DNA of 64,000 nucleotides, from NCBI GenBank assembly GCA_902788705.1, contig CADALE010000008.1, forward strand, positions 44,869-108,868, in the 5' to 3' direction. The notes beneath the pieces are model-generated. The model did not search any database, was not told the origin of the DNA, and worked only from the letters and a program-made list of their open reading frames with translations. Shown in pieces: positions 1 to 7,706 of this stretch. The stretch's first letter is position 1. Each line of letters begins with the position of its first letter. Made by a program: the position numbers and the translations under genes. This DNA comes from an uncultured Coriobacteriaceae bacterium. Lineage in GTDB: Bacteria; Actinomycetota; Coriobacteriia; Coriobacteriales; Atopobiaceae.

Positions 1-154
1 AGTCCCACGCGTCGTTCATGGCGTCGGCTGCCATGGCACGGCTCTCGGCGCCGGAGCGCGGGGCCATCAGGATGCCGGTCACGACGCCCACGGCTGCGCC
101 AGCAAGGGTGCCGATGGCGATGCCCACGATGTTCTTCTTGAAGATGTTGATCAT
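1..154 (-). CDS. YtxH-type small membrane protein, 3' end cut by window
   Basis: The first 51 codons of a minus-strand gene are visible; the rest lies outside the window. The start is ATG at 154, preceded by a good ribosome site (AGGAGG). The product begins MINIFKKN, followed by a Gly/Ala/Val-rich hydrophobic segment at residues 8-30 and then APRSGAESR. That layout (one N-terminal membrane segment ending in a 'GxLxAPxSG' turn) is typical of YtxH-domain proteins, which are of unknown function and linked to the envelope or stress. The next gene upstream on the strand (277-1092) ends 122 nt away, so the two may be cotranscribed. The family call rests only on this short N-terminus. Confidence 0.6.
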   Translation of the reverse strand, partial: MINIFKKNIVGIAIGTLAGAAVGVVTGILMAPRSGAESRAMAADAMNDAWD

Positions 155-276
155 ACGTTCCTCCTGTGTCTTGCCCGTTTGGGCACCCTTCCTTGCATCT
201 TTAGTGGCCCGGCTTGCGTGGCCACGCGCTGCCTTGTTCTTGGGCCATTTGCCCAAGGAGCCAATCGCTTGCCCCG

Positions 277-1092
277 CTAGTAGTCCTCGCCGTAGTCGCC
301 TGCCTGCGTGACGGTGTCCACGGGGATGACGTCCGCGAAGGGGTCATCCCCGTCGATGGGGGCGGGCTCGTCCTGGTAGACGGGCTGCTCGTCCTGCGCG
401 TCCTCGCGCTCGACCGGACGCTCGGAGCGCACCACGGCGCGCGCCGTGGTAGTGCGCTTGCGCTGTCCGTCGCGCGTAGCCAGGGCCTCGCGACCCAAGC
501 CCTCCAGGTCATCGTCTTCGATGGGGGCCGTAGCTGGGTCGAAGCCGGCACGCAGCTCCTCCGCCTCGTCCTCATCCACCACGTACTCGCGCACCGTAGG
601 CGCGGGTGCGGCAGGCTCGGGCAGGCTCTGCACGAGGCTGACCAGCCCCTGCACCGTGGCATCGATGTCGGGCACAGGGTCGCCGCCACCAGAGTACGCC
701 CACTGCAAAATCCACACGGCGCTGGACAGCGCACCAGCCACCAGCACGTCGTCGGGGCAGGACAGCTCGATGTCGTAGGTGCGCAGCTCGTCGGTGACCG
801 TGAAGGTGCGGCCGCAGGGCACGTCGCCCGCGATGTCGGTCTGTGCCAGCAGCTCGACCGTCACGTGCTCAAGCAGGTGCGCAATCTCGGTGTCGCCCAT
901 CACGTCCTTGAAGGTCTCGCCACCGTCACCCAGGCACACGTGGTCGATGATGTGGGGCAGCAGGCGGTACACGCGGGTGGTGCCCTCGAGGTCGTCGCTC
1001 GTCATGAGCGGCGCAGACATGGCCACGCGGATGCGTGCGGTAAGGTTCTTGGGGCCGACCTCGACCCTTCTGATGTCGATGAGCTGCGCCAT
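277..1092 (-). CDS. Cyanophycin-synthetase N-terminal-domain-like protein
   Basis: This encodes 271 residues from ATG at 1092, with AAAGGAT upstream as ribosome site. Residues 1-150 look like the small N-terminal domain of cyanophycin synthetase: the key block is AHLLEHVTVELLAQ at about 71-84, resembling the 'HLIEHVALELQ' block of that family. The ATP-grasp and Mur-ligase domains that make up the rest of the enzyme are absent, so no peptide-ligase activity is expected. Residues 160-271 are acidic, low-complexity and probably disordered. It lies between the YtxH-type gene and the CorC-type gene, all on the minus strand. The function is unknown; the domain call is from memory of the motif and is tentative. 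Confidence 0.5.
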   Translation of the reverse strand: MAQLIDIRRVEVGPKNLTARIRVAMSAPLMTSDDLEGTTRVYRLLPHIIDHVCLGDGGETFKDVMGDTEIAHLLEHVTVELLAQTDIAGDVPCGRTFTVTDELRTYDIELSCPDDVLVAGALSSAVWILQWAYSGGGDPVPDIDATVQGLVSLVQSLPEPAAPAPTVREYVVDEDEAEELRAGFDPATAPIEDDDLEGLGREALATRDGQRKRTTTARAVVRSERPVEREDAQDEQPVYQDEPAPIDGDDPFADVIPVDTVTQAGDYGEDY

Positions 1093-1136
1093 GAGGCACC
1101 ATCCTTTGAGGACGAGTCTTCGGATGCTAACCCCAC

Positions 1137-1167
1137 ATTGTACTGTAAAGCGCCACGTTGGTCACAA
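1137..1167 (-). promoter_or_regulatory. Candidate promoter of the 277-1092 gene
   Basis: On the minus strand TTGTGA (1162-1167) is followed after 19 nt by TACAAT (1137-1142), about 45 nt upstream of the ATG. The -10 box is good; the -35 box is partial and the spacer is long. Confidence 0.35.
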
Positions 1168-1210
1168 GGTTATGCATTCCTTACGACCAAAGTGCATATT
1201 GCCTGTTCGG

Positions 1211-1243
1211 AGTGGCGGTTTTGCACGGAGCGCTCCCGCCACT
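1211..1243 (-). terminator. Stem-loop downstream of the CorC-type gene
   Basis: An 8-bp perfect inverted repeat (AGTGGCGG / CCGCCACT) brackets 17 nt and lies 10 nt after the stop of the minus-strand CorC-type gene. No clear U tract follows, so termination efficiency is uncertain. Confidence 0.4.
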
Positions 1244-1252
1244 TAGGAGACG

Positions 1253-2560
1253 TCACTCCTCGGCAGGCTCGGCTTCGGCCTCGGGCGCGGTAACGCGCAG
1301 AAGCGAGATCCTGCGGCCGCGCATCGACTGCACCATGAAGGTATAGCCCTCGTGTTCGATGGCGTCGCCGGGACGCGGCAGCTTGTCGGCCATCTCCAGC
1401 ACGAAGCCGGCCACCGTCTCGAACTCCTCGGAGTCCTCGATGGGCCAGCCCATCTCGATGGCGTCGTCGATAGAGAAGCGACCGTCCACCAGCCACTCCC
1501 GCTCGGAGAGCTGCGTGAGGTAGCGGTTGTCGGGGTCGAACTCGTCCTCGATCTCGCCCACGACCTCCTCGACGATGTCCTCGAGCGTGATGACGCCTGC
1601 CGTGCCGCCATACTCGTCGATGACGATGACCATCTGCTCGTGACTGGCGCGCATCTCGGAGAGCAGCGGCATGATGTCCTTGGTGTCGGGCACGAAGGTG
1701 GCCTGGCGCATGTAGCGGCTGATCTTGTCGGCCTCGGAGCGCTGGTCGATGATGGGGGCCAGCAGGTCCTTGATGTGGGCGATGCCCACCACCTTGTCCA
1801 CGGTGTCGTGGTACACCGGCACGCGTGAGTAGCCCGTCTTGCGCATGAGGTCCAGCACCTCGTAGAGCGAGTCGGAGTCCTCCACGGCGGTCATGTCCAC
1901 GCGCGGGATCATCACCTCGCGGGCGATGGCGTCGCCGAGGTCCATGACGTCGTGAATCATGGTCTTCTCTTCGTCAGTGAGGTCGTCGGCGTCGGTTACC
2001 AGGTACTTGATCTCGTCTTCGGAGGCGCCTTGGCGATCGTCGGGATTGGCGATGCCCATGAGCGAGGCGAGGCCCTCGGCCGAGTGCGACGTGAGCCACA
2101 CGAGCGGCTTGGCGATGGTCATGAACGCGCGCACCGGGCCCGCCACCGCCTTGGCCACGCCCTCGGCGTCGGCCAGCGCGATACGCTTGGGCACCAGCTC
2201 GCCGATGACGATGGAGAAATACGACACCATAAGCGTGATGAGCACGGTGGCACCGGGACCTGCGATGCTTGCGGGAACTCCCAGGCTAGCGAGCCAGCCT
2301 GCGAAAGGGCTGGAGAGGCTGGTTGCCGCGAAGGCCGAGGCGGCGAAGCCTACCAAGGTGATGGCAACCTGGATGGTTGCGAGGAACTGGCTTGAGTCGG
2401 TGGCCAGGTCAAGCGCCTGGCGGGCCTTGCGGTCGCCGTCGTCGGCCTCGGGCTCGAGGATGGCGCGCTTCGCGTTGACGACGGCCATCTCGGACGCCGA
2501 GAAGAAGCCGTTGGCAAGGGTGAGTAGGAACGTGACAAAAAGCGAGAGGAATATGTCCAT
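1253..2560 (-). CDS. CNNM/CorC-HlyC family membrane protein with CBS pair
   Basis: The reading frame is open further upstream, but ATG at 2560 is the best start: it follows AAGGAGG and begins directly with a membrane segment (MDIFLSLFVTFLLTLANGFF). The 435-residue product has a DUF21/CNNM transmembrane domain (about 1-185, including IVIGELVPKRIAL), a CBS-domain pair (about 200-330) and a C-terminal CorC_HlyC domain (about 350-425). The family is implicated in Mg2+ or Co2+ efflux; CBS pairs bind adenine nucleotides. 'Hemolysin C' is a historic label and should not be read as toxin function. The gene appears monocistronic, with a repeat-bearing gap upstream. Confidence 0.9.
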   Translation of the reverse strand: MDIFLSLFVTFLLTLANGFFSASEMAVVNAKRAILEPEADDGDRKARQALDLATDSSQFLATIQVAITLVGFAASAFAATSLSSPFAGWLASLGVPASIAGPGATVLITLMVSYFSIVIGELVPKRIALADAEGVAKAVAGPVRAFMTIAKPLVWLTSHSAEGLASLMGIANPDDRQGASEDEIKYLVTDADDLTDEEKTMIHDVMDLGDAIAREVMIPRVDMTAVEDSDSLYEVLDLMRKTGYSRVPVYHDTVDKVVGIAHIKDLLAPIIDQRSEADKISRYMRQATFVPDTKDIMPLLSEMRASHEQMVIVIDEYGGTAGVITLEDIVEEVVGEIEDEFDPDNRYLTQLSEREWLVDGRFSIDDAIEMGWPIEDSEEFETVAGFVLEMADKLPRPGDAIEHEGYTFMVQSMRGRRISLLRVTAPEAEAEPAEE

Positions 2561-2895
2561 GCGCGGGGGCGCAACCTCCTTGGACGGGGCGTTTGGTGCA
2601 ACATTTGCATGATAGCAGAGGGTATGGGTTTGCTTGCCAGCGCGCCGCGGCGTCGAGGCGCTCGCACATGTTCTTTCCAGAGGCCGCCACAGGGCCATTT
2701 GGGCGGCCAGAAGGTGTCAGATGACCTAAATATCGCGAGGAAATCACTGGATGAGGCACGTTTTACAGAATCCCGTCGTACATCTGTGACGTTTCGTGTT
2801 TTGAATCCTGCGGGTCTATGCGGGAAACGTCACAGATGTACGACGGAAAACTGCCCAGACATGCTCATCTGGTCATTTCGACCCAATCAGGAGCG
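2561..2895. other. Intergenic gap with one copy of a dispersed palindrome
   Basis: No gene is visible here. The segment separates the CorC-type gene from purN (both minus strand) and carries the palindromic repeat at 2773-2846. Short open frames across it are repeat-derived and have no ribosome sites. Confidence 0.6.
2773..2846 (+). repeat. Dispersed palindromic repeat, copy 1
   Basis: A perfect 23-bp inverted repeat (2773-2795 and 2824-2846; the left arm contains CGTACATCTGTGACGTTTC) encloses a 28-nt loop that contains AATCCTGCGGG. Two further copies with the same arms and nearly the same loop lie at 20099-20164 (same orientation) and 44690-44755 (opposite orientation). Confidence 0.85.
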
Positions 2896-3504
2896 CTAGC
2901 GCACCTCGACGGTGCCGTTTTCGCGCACATGCACGCGGCCCTCAGCCAGCAGCTGGATGGTGTCGGGGTACAGCACGTGCTCGATGGCGTGAATGTGCTC
3001 CTCCAGCTCGTCGACCGTCCAGCCCTCCTCCACCACAAGCGCCTGCTGGGCAATGATGGGGCCGCAGTCATAGCGATCGTCGGCAAAGTGCACGGTAACA
3101 CCCGTCACCTTCACGCCGTAGTCGTAGGCGTCCTGGATGGCATGCGCACCTATGAAGCTGGGCAACAGGGCCGGATGTAGGTTGACCACGCGGTTGGGAT
3201 AGGCGGCCAGCAGCGGCTCGTGCACCATGCGCATGTAGCCCGCCATGATGACGTACTCCACGCCGTGCATCTTGAGCTCGGTGGCAATAATCTCGTCGGC
3301 CAGCAGCGGGTCGGCGTAGATCTCCTTGGAGAGGGTCATGGTCTGCAGGCCAGCGGCCTCGGCGCGCTTGAGGCCATAGGCGCTGGGGCGCGACGACACG
3401 ACCAGCTCGATGGAGGCGTCGAGGGTTCCCTCGGCGATGCGGTCGATGATGGCCTGCAGGTTGGTGCCGCTGCCGGAAAGAAGGACGCCCAGCTTGATGC
3501 TCAT
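2896..3504 (-). CDS. purN: Phosphoribosylglycinamide formyltransferase PurN
   Basis: The enzyme transfers a formyl group from 10-formyl-THF to GAR, the third step of de novo purine synthesis. The start is ATG at 3504 (MSIKLGVLLSG), with GAAAGGAAG upstream; the longer open frame has no ribosome site. The product has 202 residues, the usual size. The substrate loop SGSGTN is at 10-15, and the catalytic triad is visible as N108 and H110 in VVNLHPALLPSF and D146 in DRYDCGP. It lies 99 nt downstream of purM, separated by two overlapping palindromes, so it is probably cotranscribed with purM and may be controlled by that leader structure. Confidence 0.96.
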   Translation of the reverse strand: MSIKLGVLLSGSGTNLQAIIDRIAEGTLDASIELVVSSRPSAYGLKRAEAAGLQTMTLSKEIYADPLLADEIIATELKMHGVEYVIMAGYMRMVHEPLLAAYPNRVVNLHPALLPSFIGAHAIQDAYDYGVKVTGVTVHFADDRYDCGPIIAQQALVVEEGWTVDELEEHIHAIEHVLYPDTIQLLAEGRVHVRENGTVEVR

Positions 3505-3553
3505 GTCCGCTTCCTTTCGAAGGTATTGGTGCAACGCTGGGGTCGGAACCTCC

Positions 3554-3600
3554 GTTGCATTGTGCACAATGCAACGCCGGGTTCCGAACCCGGCGTTGCA
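3554..3600 (-). promoter_or_regulatory. Overlapping palindromes in the purM-purN gap
   Basis: Two perfect palindromes overlap: 3554-3575 (22 nt, centre TGTGCACA) and 3570-3600 (two 15-nt arms containing GCCGGGTTC). They share the GCAAC segment, so the RNA can fold one way or the other. The second hairpin lies just after the purM stop. A terminator, attenuator or processing site is possible; no U tract follows. Confidence 0.45.
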
Positions 3601-3603
3601 CTC

Positions 3604-4701
3604 TTAGCGATAGAGGACCTTGCCAGAGCCGGGCACAATCTCGCCCATGACGAAGGTGTCGAGGCCCTCGGCAGCCAGCAGCTCGCGCACGCGCACGGCG
3701 TCGTCAGGCGCGCAGATCACGCTCATGCCCACACCCATGTTGAACGTCTTGTAAGCCTCGTCGGGCGTGAGGCCCGCGGCGCGCACCATATAGGTGATGA
3801 CGGGCGGCACGTCCCATGCGGGGCCCTCGCCAAAGCCGTCGGGCGAGGTACCGTCGGCGGCATGACGGTCGACGATGGCGTCCAGCGTGCCAGGCAGCGC
3901 GCGGTTGAGGTTCTCGGTGATGCCGCCACCGGTAATGTGCGCCATCGCGTGGATGGGCGCGCCAGCGCGAAGCGCACGGATCAGGGCCCCGGCGTAGATG
4001 GTGGTGGGACGCAGGACCGCGTCGGCCAAGCTCTCGCCGCCCAGCTCGTCAAGCGGCTGGTTAAGCTCGTCAGCGGTCTTGCCCTCGATGGCCACCTTGC
4101 GCACGAGCGAGTAGCCGTTGGAATGGATGCCTGAGCTGGGAATTCCCAGAACCACGTCACCCTCACGCACCAGATCGGGACCAATCATCTTGGGACGGTC
4201 GGCCACGCCCACCACGAAGCCAGCTAGGTCGTAGTCGTCGGGGGCCATCACACCGGGGTGCTCGGCCATCTCACCGCCCACCAGCGCGCAGCCGCTCTTG
4301 CGGCAACCCTCGGCAATGCCGGACACGATCTGCGCAACGTGCTCGGCGCGCAGCTTGCCGATGGCCACGTAGTCCAGGAAGAACAACGGCTCGGCGCCCG
4401 ACACCACGATGTCGTCCACGCACATGGCCACGAGGTCCTCGCCCACGGTGTCGTGGCGATCCAGCAGCTGGGCGATGGCAAGCTTGGTGCCCACGCCGTC
4501 GGTGCCCGACACCAGCACGGGCTCGTCCATGTCCTTGAGGGCCGCGGCCGAGAAGAGCGAGCCGAAGCCGCCCAGGCCTCCGATGACCTCGGGACGGTTG
4601 GTTGCCGCGACGGCCGCCTTGATGGCGTCGACCGCGCGGGCGCCCTCGTCGACGTCCACGCCTGCGTCAGCATAGGTGATGTGCTTGGTTTCCTGGGCCA
4701 T
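3604..4701 (-). CDS. purM: Phosphoribosylformylglycinamidine cyclo-ligase PurM
   Basis: This enzyme closes the imidazole ring, turning FGAM into AIR with ATP. The 365-residue product starts at ATG 4701 (MAQETKHITYADAGVDVDEG) with AAGGAGCTGAGC upstream. Family blocks seen include SGTDGVGTKLAIA (about 84-96), DLVAMCVDDIVVSGAEPLFFLDY (split here: DLVAMCVDDI then SGAEPLFFLDY), GGEMAEHPGVM and HITGGGITENLNRALP. It is about 20 residues longer than the E. coli protein, mostly at the N-terminus. It is followed by purN and preceded by the sortase gene with a 58-nt gap, in a purE-sortase-purM-purN run on one strand. Confidence 0.96.
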   Translation of the reverse strand: MAQETKHITYADAGVDVDEGARAVDAIKAAVAATNRPEVIGGLGGFGSLFSAAALKDMDEPVLVSGTDGVGTKLAIAQLLDRHDTVGEDLVAMCVDDIVVSGAEPLFFLDYVAIGKLRAEHVAQIVSGIAEGCRKSGCALVGGEMAEHPGVMAPDDYDLAGFVVGVADRPKMIGPDLVREGDVVLGIPSSGIHSNGYSLVRKVAIEGKTADELNQPLDELGGESLADAVLRPTTIYAGALIRALRAGAPIHAMAHITGGGITENLNRALPGTLDAIVDRHAADGTSPDGFGEGPAWDVPPVITYMVRAAGLTPDEAYKTFNMGVGMSVICAPDDAVRVRELLAAEGLDTFVMGEIVPGSGKVLYR

Positions 4702-4759
4702 GCTCAGCTCCTTGGGTGTTCTCCTCGACCTACCTGCTCAAATGGCGGAAGTAGGTGCG

Positions 4760-5935
4760 CTATCCTTCGTTCCACGATTCCTCTTGCCAGGTCTCCTCCT
4801 GGCTGGACTCATCCCAAGACTCCTCCTGCCAAGACTCCTCTTCCCAGGATTCTTCCTCCCAGGACTCTTCCTGCCAGGTTTCCTCTTCCGAGACCTGCCC
4901 CTCTTCGGCGTATGCCTCTTCCGTTGGCTGCTCAACCGGCTGCTCGACCGGCTGCTCGACCGGTTGCGTCACGGGCTGATCCTCGTGCTTGGGAATGGCC
5001 ACCAGGATGGAGCGGCCATAGCCGTCGTAGTAGTTGCAGGTGGACATCGTGAGCACGTGCATGGCGCCAGCAATGAGCTGCTGGGCGTCGGCGCGCATGG
5101 TCACGGCACGGGTGAACTGCTCCTGCAGGTACGCGCGGAACGCCTCGTCGGAGTCGAACCGGAAGTTTCGCACGGTCGTGTCGTAGGGCGTCGCGTAGTA
5201 CATGAACAGCGGCTGCAGCTCGTACTCGTTGGTCTCCGTCACGTACCAGATCGTGTCCGTCGCGTCGAACACCTCCTGATCGTCCAGCAGCGAGAGCGGC
5301 TGGAACATGGTGCCGTCCCACAGATGGTGACCATAGATGACGGACTGGTGGTCGACCATGCCGGGCGGGGTGCTCTCCCAGTCAAGGAACACCTGCCCGC
5401 CGACGCTCCACTCGCCCAGCGCGTTGGTGCGCAGGTACTCGTCGTTGTCGACGCCCTGGTACACGGGGTAGTTGACCACGGTGCCCGGCACGTAGATCCA
5501 TCCCACGACGTCGTCGTTCACGGCCTTGAGTGCCGCCCAGTCGACGTCGATGGGACAGCCGGATGCGTCTTCCGTGGCGTCGCTGGTCTTGTCGGTGATG
5601 GTGACATGCTCGGCGAGCGCCTCGTTGGTCTTGCTCTGCTTGTAGTAGCGGAACTGCGCGTATCCCCACAGGCCACCCGCAGCGAGCAGAAGGCCCACGC
5701 CCACCACAATGAGCAGCGTGGAAATGACGCGCAGGGCCGAGCGCTTGCGACGCGGCCTCTTGCTGGTGCGGACGCGGGGCGAAGCCGCACGGCGGCTGCT
5801 TCCCTCCTGCCCAGCAGGGGCGAAGTGCGCGCTCTGGCCTGGCTGGGAGGCCATCGGCGTGGTGCGCGCCGTCGGTGTCGTACGCGCAGTCGGCGTGGAG
5901 CCATTCCTGCCCGTTGCCATGTGCTTGCTTGCCAT
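4760..5935 (-). CDS. Class B-like sortase with repetitive acidic C-terminal tail
   Basis: The product is a membrane-bound transpeptidase predicted to anchor surface proteins to peptidoglycan. It has 391 residues: a basic, Thr/Pro/Ala-rich cytoplasmic segment (1-65), one transmembrane helix (about 68-90), and a sortase core (about 125-315) with His203/204 in YGHHLWDG, Cys300 in LTMSTC and Arg308 in GYGRSILVA. The TMSTC form and the HxW feature match class B. After the core come QPVE repeats and a tail built from EESW/EETW units (about 350-391), which is unusual. The ATG at 5935 lies 3 nt after the purE stop, so translation is probably coupled; ATG at 5920 is an alternative start. Confidence 0.85.
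   Translation of the reverse strand: MASKHMATGRNGSTPTARTTPTARTTPMASQPGQSAHFAPAGQEGSSRRAASPRVRTSKRPRRKRSALRVISTLLIVVGVGLLLAAGGLWGYAQFRYYKQSKTNEALAEHVTITDKTSDATEDASGCPIDVDWAALKAVNDDVVGWIYVPGTVVNYPVYQGVDNDEYLRTNALGEWSVGGQVFLDWESTPPGMVDHQSVIYGHHLWDGTMFQPLSLLDDQEVFDATDTIWYVTETNEYELQPLFMYYATPYDTTVRNFRFDSDEAFRAYLQEQFTRAVTMRADAQQLIAGAMHVLTMSTCNYYDGYGRSILVAIPKHEDQPVTQPVEQPVEQPVEQPTEEAYAEEGQVSEEETWQEESWEEESWEEESWQEESWDESSQEETWQEESWNEG
4763..4888 (-). repeat. 15-bp-period repeats encoding EESW units of the sortase tail
   Basis: The last 40 or so codons of the sortase repeat a five-codon unit (EEESW, QEESW, EETWQ). The DNA units are similar but not identical, which suggests old duplication with drift; copy-number variation between strains is likely. 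Confidence 0.65.
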
Positions 5936-5938
5936 GCG

Positions 5939-6403
5939 CTAACCTTCCGCCATGACGCGCTTGAACTCGACCATCTTTGCCGCGTACTCGGGCATGTTGG
6001 TGCCAAGGATCTGCGTGGCGTAGATGGCTGCGTTCTTTGCGCCGTTGATGGCCACGCAGGCCACCGGCACGCCTGAGGGCATCTGCACCATCGACAGCAG
6101 CGAATCCATACCGCCAAGGTCGCTGGTCTTCATGGGAACGCCCACGATGGGCAGCGGCGTGTAGGCTGCCACGACGCCGCCAAGGTGCGCCGCCTTGCCA
6201 GCGGCCGCGATGATCACCTTGATGCCGCGGTCGGCCGCAGTGGACGCCCACTCGTGCACCTTCGCGGGGTTGCGATGCGCCGAGGCGATGACCAGCTCGT
6301 ATGGCACGCCAAACTCGTCGAGCTGCGCCGTGCAGGCCTCCATCACCGGGAGGTCGCTCTTCGAGCCCATGATGATGCCCACGAGGGGGGTGTTGTCTGC
6401 CAT
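5939..6403 (-). CDS. purE: 5-(carboxyamino)imidazole ribonucleotide mutase PurE
   Basis: A class I PurE of 154 residues that interconverts N5-CAIR and CAIR in purine synthesis. The start is ATG at 6403 with AAAGGAGAG upstream. The GSKSDLPVM motif (about 13-21), SAHRNP (about 41-46) and AAGKAAHLGGVVAAYT (about 66-81) are the substrate-binding blocks of the family. A PurK partner, which class I enzymes normally need, is not in the window. It is the first gene of the purE-sortase-purM-purN run; the region upstream carries a candidate operator. Confidence 0.95.
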   Translation of the reverse strand: MADNTPLVGIIMGSKSDLPVMEACTAQLDEFGVPYELVIASAHRNPAKVHEWASTAADRGIKVIIAAAGKAAHLGGVVAAYTPLPIVGVPMKTSDLGGMDSLLSMVQMPSGVPVACVAINGAKNAAIYATQILGTNMPEYAAKMVEFKRVMAEG

Positions 6404-6728
6404 CCCGCTCTCCTTTCTGAAGGCGCCCGCAGCACGCCGGGCGCTGAAATCGCATGAGGACTGACGTCCAGCCGCCGCAAGGGCATGTGTCTACATGCGG
6501 CTATTCGGCAATATTGTAGATGGTTCGCATTTCGAAACCATCACCGTTGCGGTTATCGCACGGCGCCTACGTGACATATCCATGCGAACCACGTGCCTTC
6601 ATGCCATGCTTGTCGTGCGGATTTGTTGCATGTGTATCGATATGGTGTCGGTTTCTGTGTGCGCAGATCTGATGTGTAAACTTCTCCCCTAAGCGTTGGT
6701 CCATCAGTCCGCGTGAAAGGAAATCACC
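6404..6728. promoter_or_regulatory. Divergent control region between purE and the kinase gene
   Basis: No gene is visible in these 325 nt between two divergently read genes. A TACAAT-like -10 for purE lies on the minus strand at 6511-6516. The decamer ATGCGAACCA occurs twice in opposite orientation: minus strand at 6521-6530 and plus strand at 6582-6591. GATGGTT and AACCATC form an inverted repeat at 6519-6542. These may be operator half-sites; no regulator is identified. Confidence 0.35.
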
Positions 6729-7601
6729 ATGAACAACGCAAGAGATCTGTATCTGTTCCGTCGGCAGGATGGCTACATCCCGCGCATCGCCGCCGTGCAC
6801 GACCTGTGCGGCTACGGCAAGTGCTCGCTGGGCGTGGCCATCCCGGTGCTCTCGGCCGCCGGCTGCGACGTGTGCCCCGTTCCCACGTCGCTGTTCTCCG
6901 CGCACACGCGCTTCCCCAAGTGGTACATGCACGACACCACCGACATGCTTGATGACTATCTGGACGCCTGGGTTGAGGAGGGCGTCGAGCTGGATGCCAT
7001 CTACTCGGGCTTTCTAGGCGCTCCGCAGCAGGTAGGCGCCATCAAGCGGCTGTATCGCGAGCATCCGCAGGCGCTGCGCATCGTGGACCCCGTGATGGGC
7101 GACGGCGGCGTGAAGTACGCTACCTACACCGACGAGCTGTGCCAGGCCATGGGCGAGCTGGTTGACGGCGCCGACGTGCTTACTCCCAACCTCACCGAGT
7201 GCTCGATCCTGACCGGCATCGCCTACGAGGGGCAGGACGTCGACGAGGCCTACGTGCGCCGCATGATGGACGCCCTGCTGGACATGGGTGCCAAGAGCGT
7301 GGTAATCAAGGGCATCGTGCACGGCGACGGCCTGATTCGCAACTATGTGGCAGGCACCGACCGCGAGATGGTGGAGGTGTCGGGCGAGCTGCTTCCCTAC
7401 ATGCTGCACGGCACCGGCGACCTGTACGCATCGGCGCTGCTGGCGGCTATCATGTGCGGCAAGTCGCTGTACGAGGCCGTGGGGTTTGCCTGTCAGCTGG
7501 TGGTGAGCGCCATGCACGTGACGCGCCTGCAGCCCGACTACGAGGTGCGTGGCGTGAGCTTCGAGACCACGCTGGGCCAGGTAGCCGCCCTGCTGGGATA
7601 G
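6729..7601 (+). CDS. PfkB-family pyridoxamine/pyridoxal kinase
   Basis: This is predicted to phosphorylate pyridoxamine or pyridoxal in the vitamin B6 salvage pathway. The product has 290 residues, starting at ATG 6729 after GAAAGGAAAT. Visible signatures are the N-terminal AVHDLCGYGKCSL, the substrate block VDPVMGDGG (about 118-126), TPNLTECSILTG (about 154-165) and the anion-hole/catalytic block HGTGDLYAS (about 221-229, Asp as general base). The length and motifs match the PdxY/pyridoxamine-kinase branch; a related hydroxymethylpyrimidine kinase activity cannot be excluded. It stands alone between a divergent control region and a strong terminator. Confidence 0.88.
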   Translation: MNNARDLYLFRRQDGYIPRIAAVHDLCGYGKCSLGVAIPVLSAAGCDVCPVPTSLFSAHTRFPKWYMHDTTDMLDDYLDAWVEEGVELDAIYSGFLGAPQQVGAIKRLYREHPQALRIVDPVMGDGGVKYATYTDELCQAMGELVDGADVLTPNLTECSILTGIAYEGQDVDEAYVRRMMDALLDMGAKSVVIKGIVHGDGLIRNYVAGTDREMVEVSGELLPYMLHGTGDLYASALLAAIMCGKSLYEAVGFACQLVVSAMHVTRLQPDYEVRGVSFETTLGQVAALLG

Positions 7602-7624
7602 CGGGAACCAGACTTTAGCGATGC

Positions 7625-7660
7625 AAAGGGGAGCGCGACGGCCGTCGCGCTCCCCTTTTT
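7625..7660. terminator. Strong bidirectional terminator
   Basis: A 15-bp GC-rich stem (AAAGGGGAGCGCGAC and its complement, loop GGCC) ends in a run of T. It lies between a plus-strand gene ending at 7601 and a minus-strand gene ending at 7707, so it can serve both. Confidence 0.9.
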
Positions 7661-7706
7661 GCTGTTGCTGCGCCCGTGCGTTCGTACGTACGGGCTTCTG
7701 GGCCAG

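Noticed and set aside
214..1293. Long plus-strand frame opposite the cyanophycin-synthetase-N-like gene
   Set aside because: Its product is His/Val/Arg-rich antisense-type sequence; the minus-strand gene has the ribosome site and family motif.
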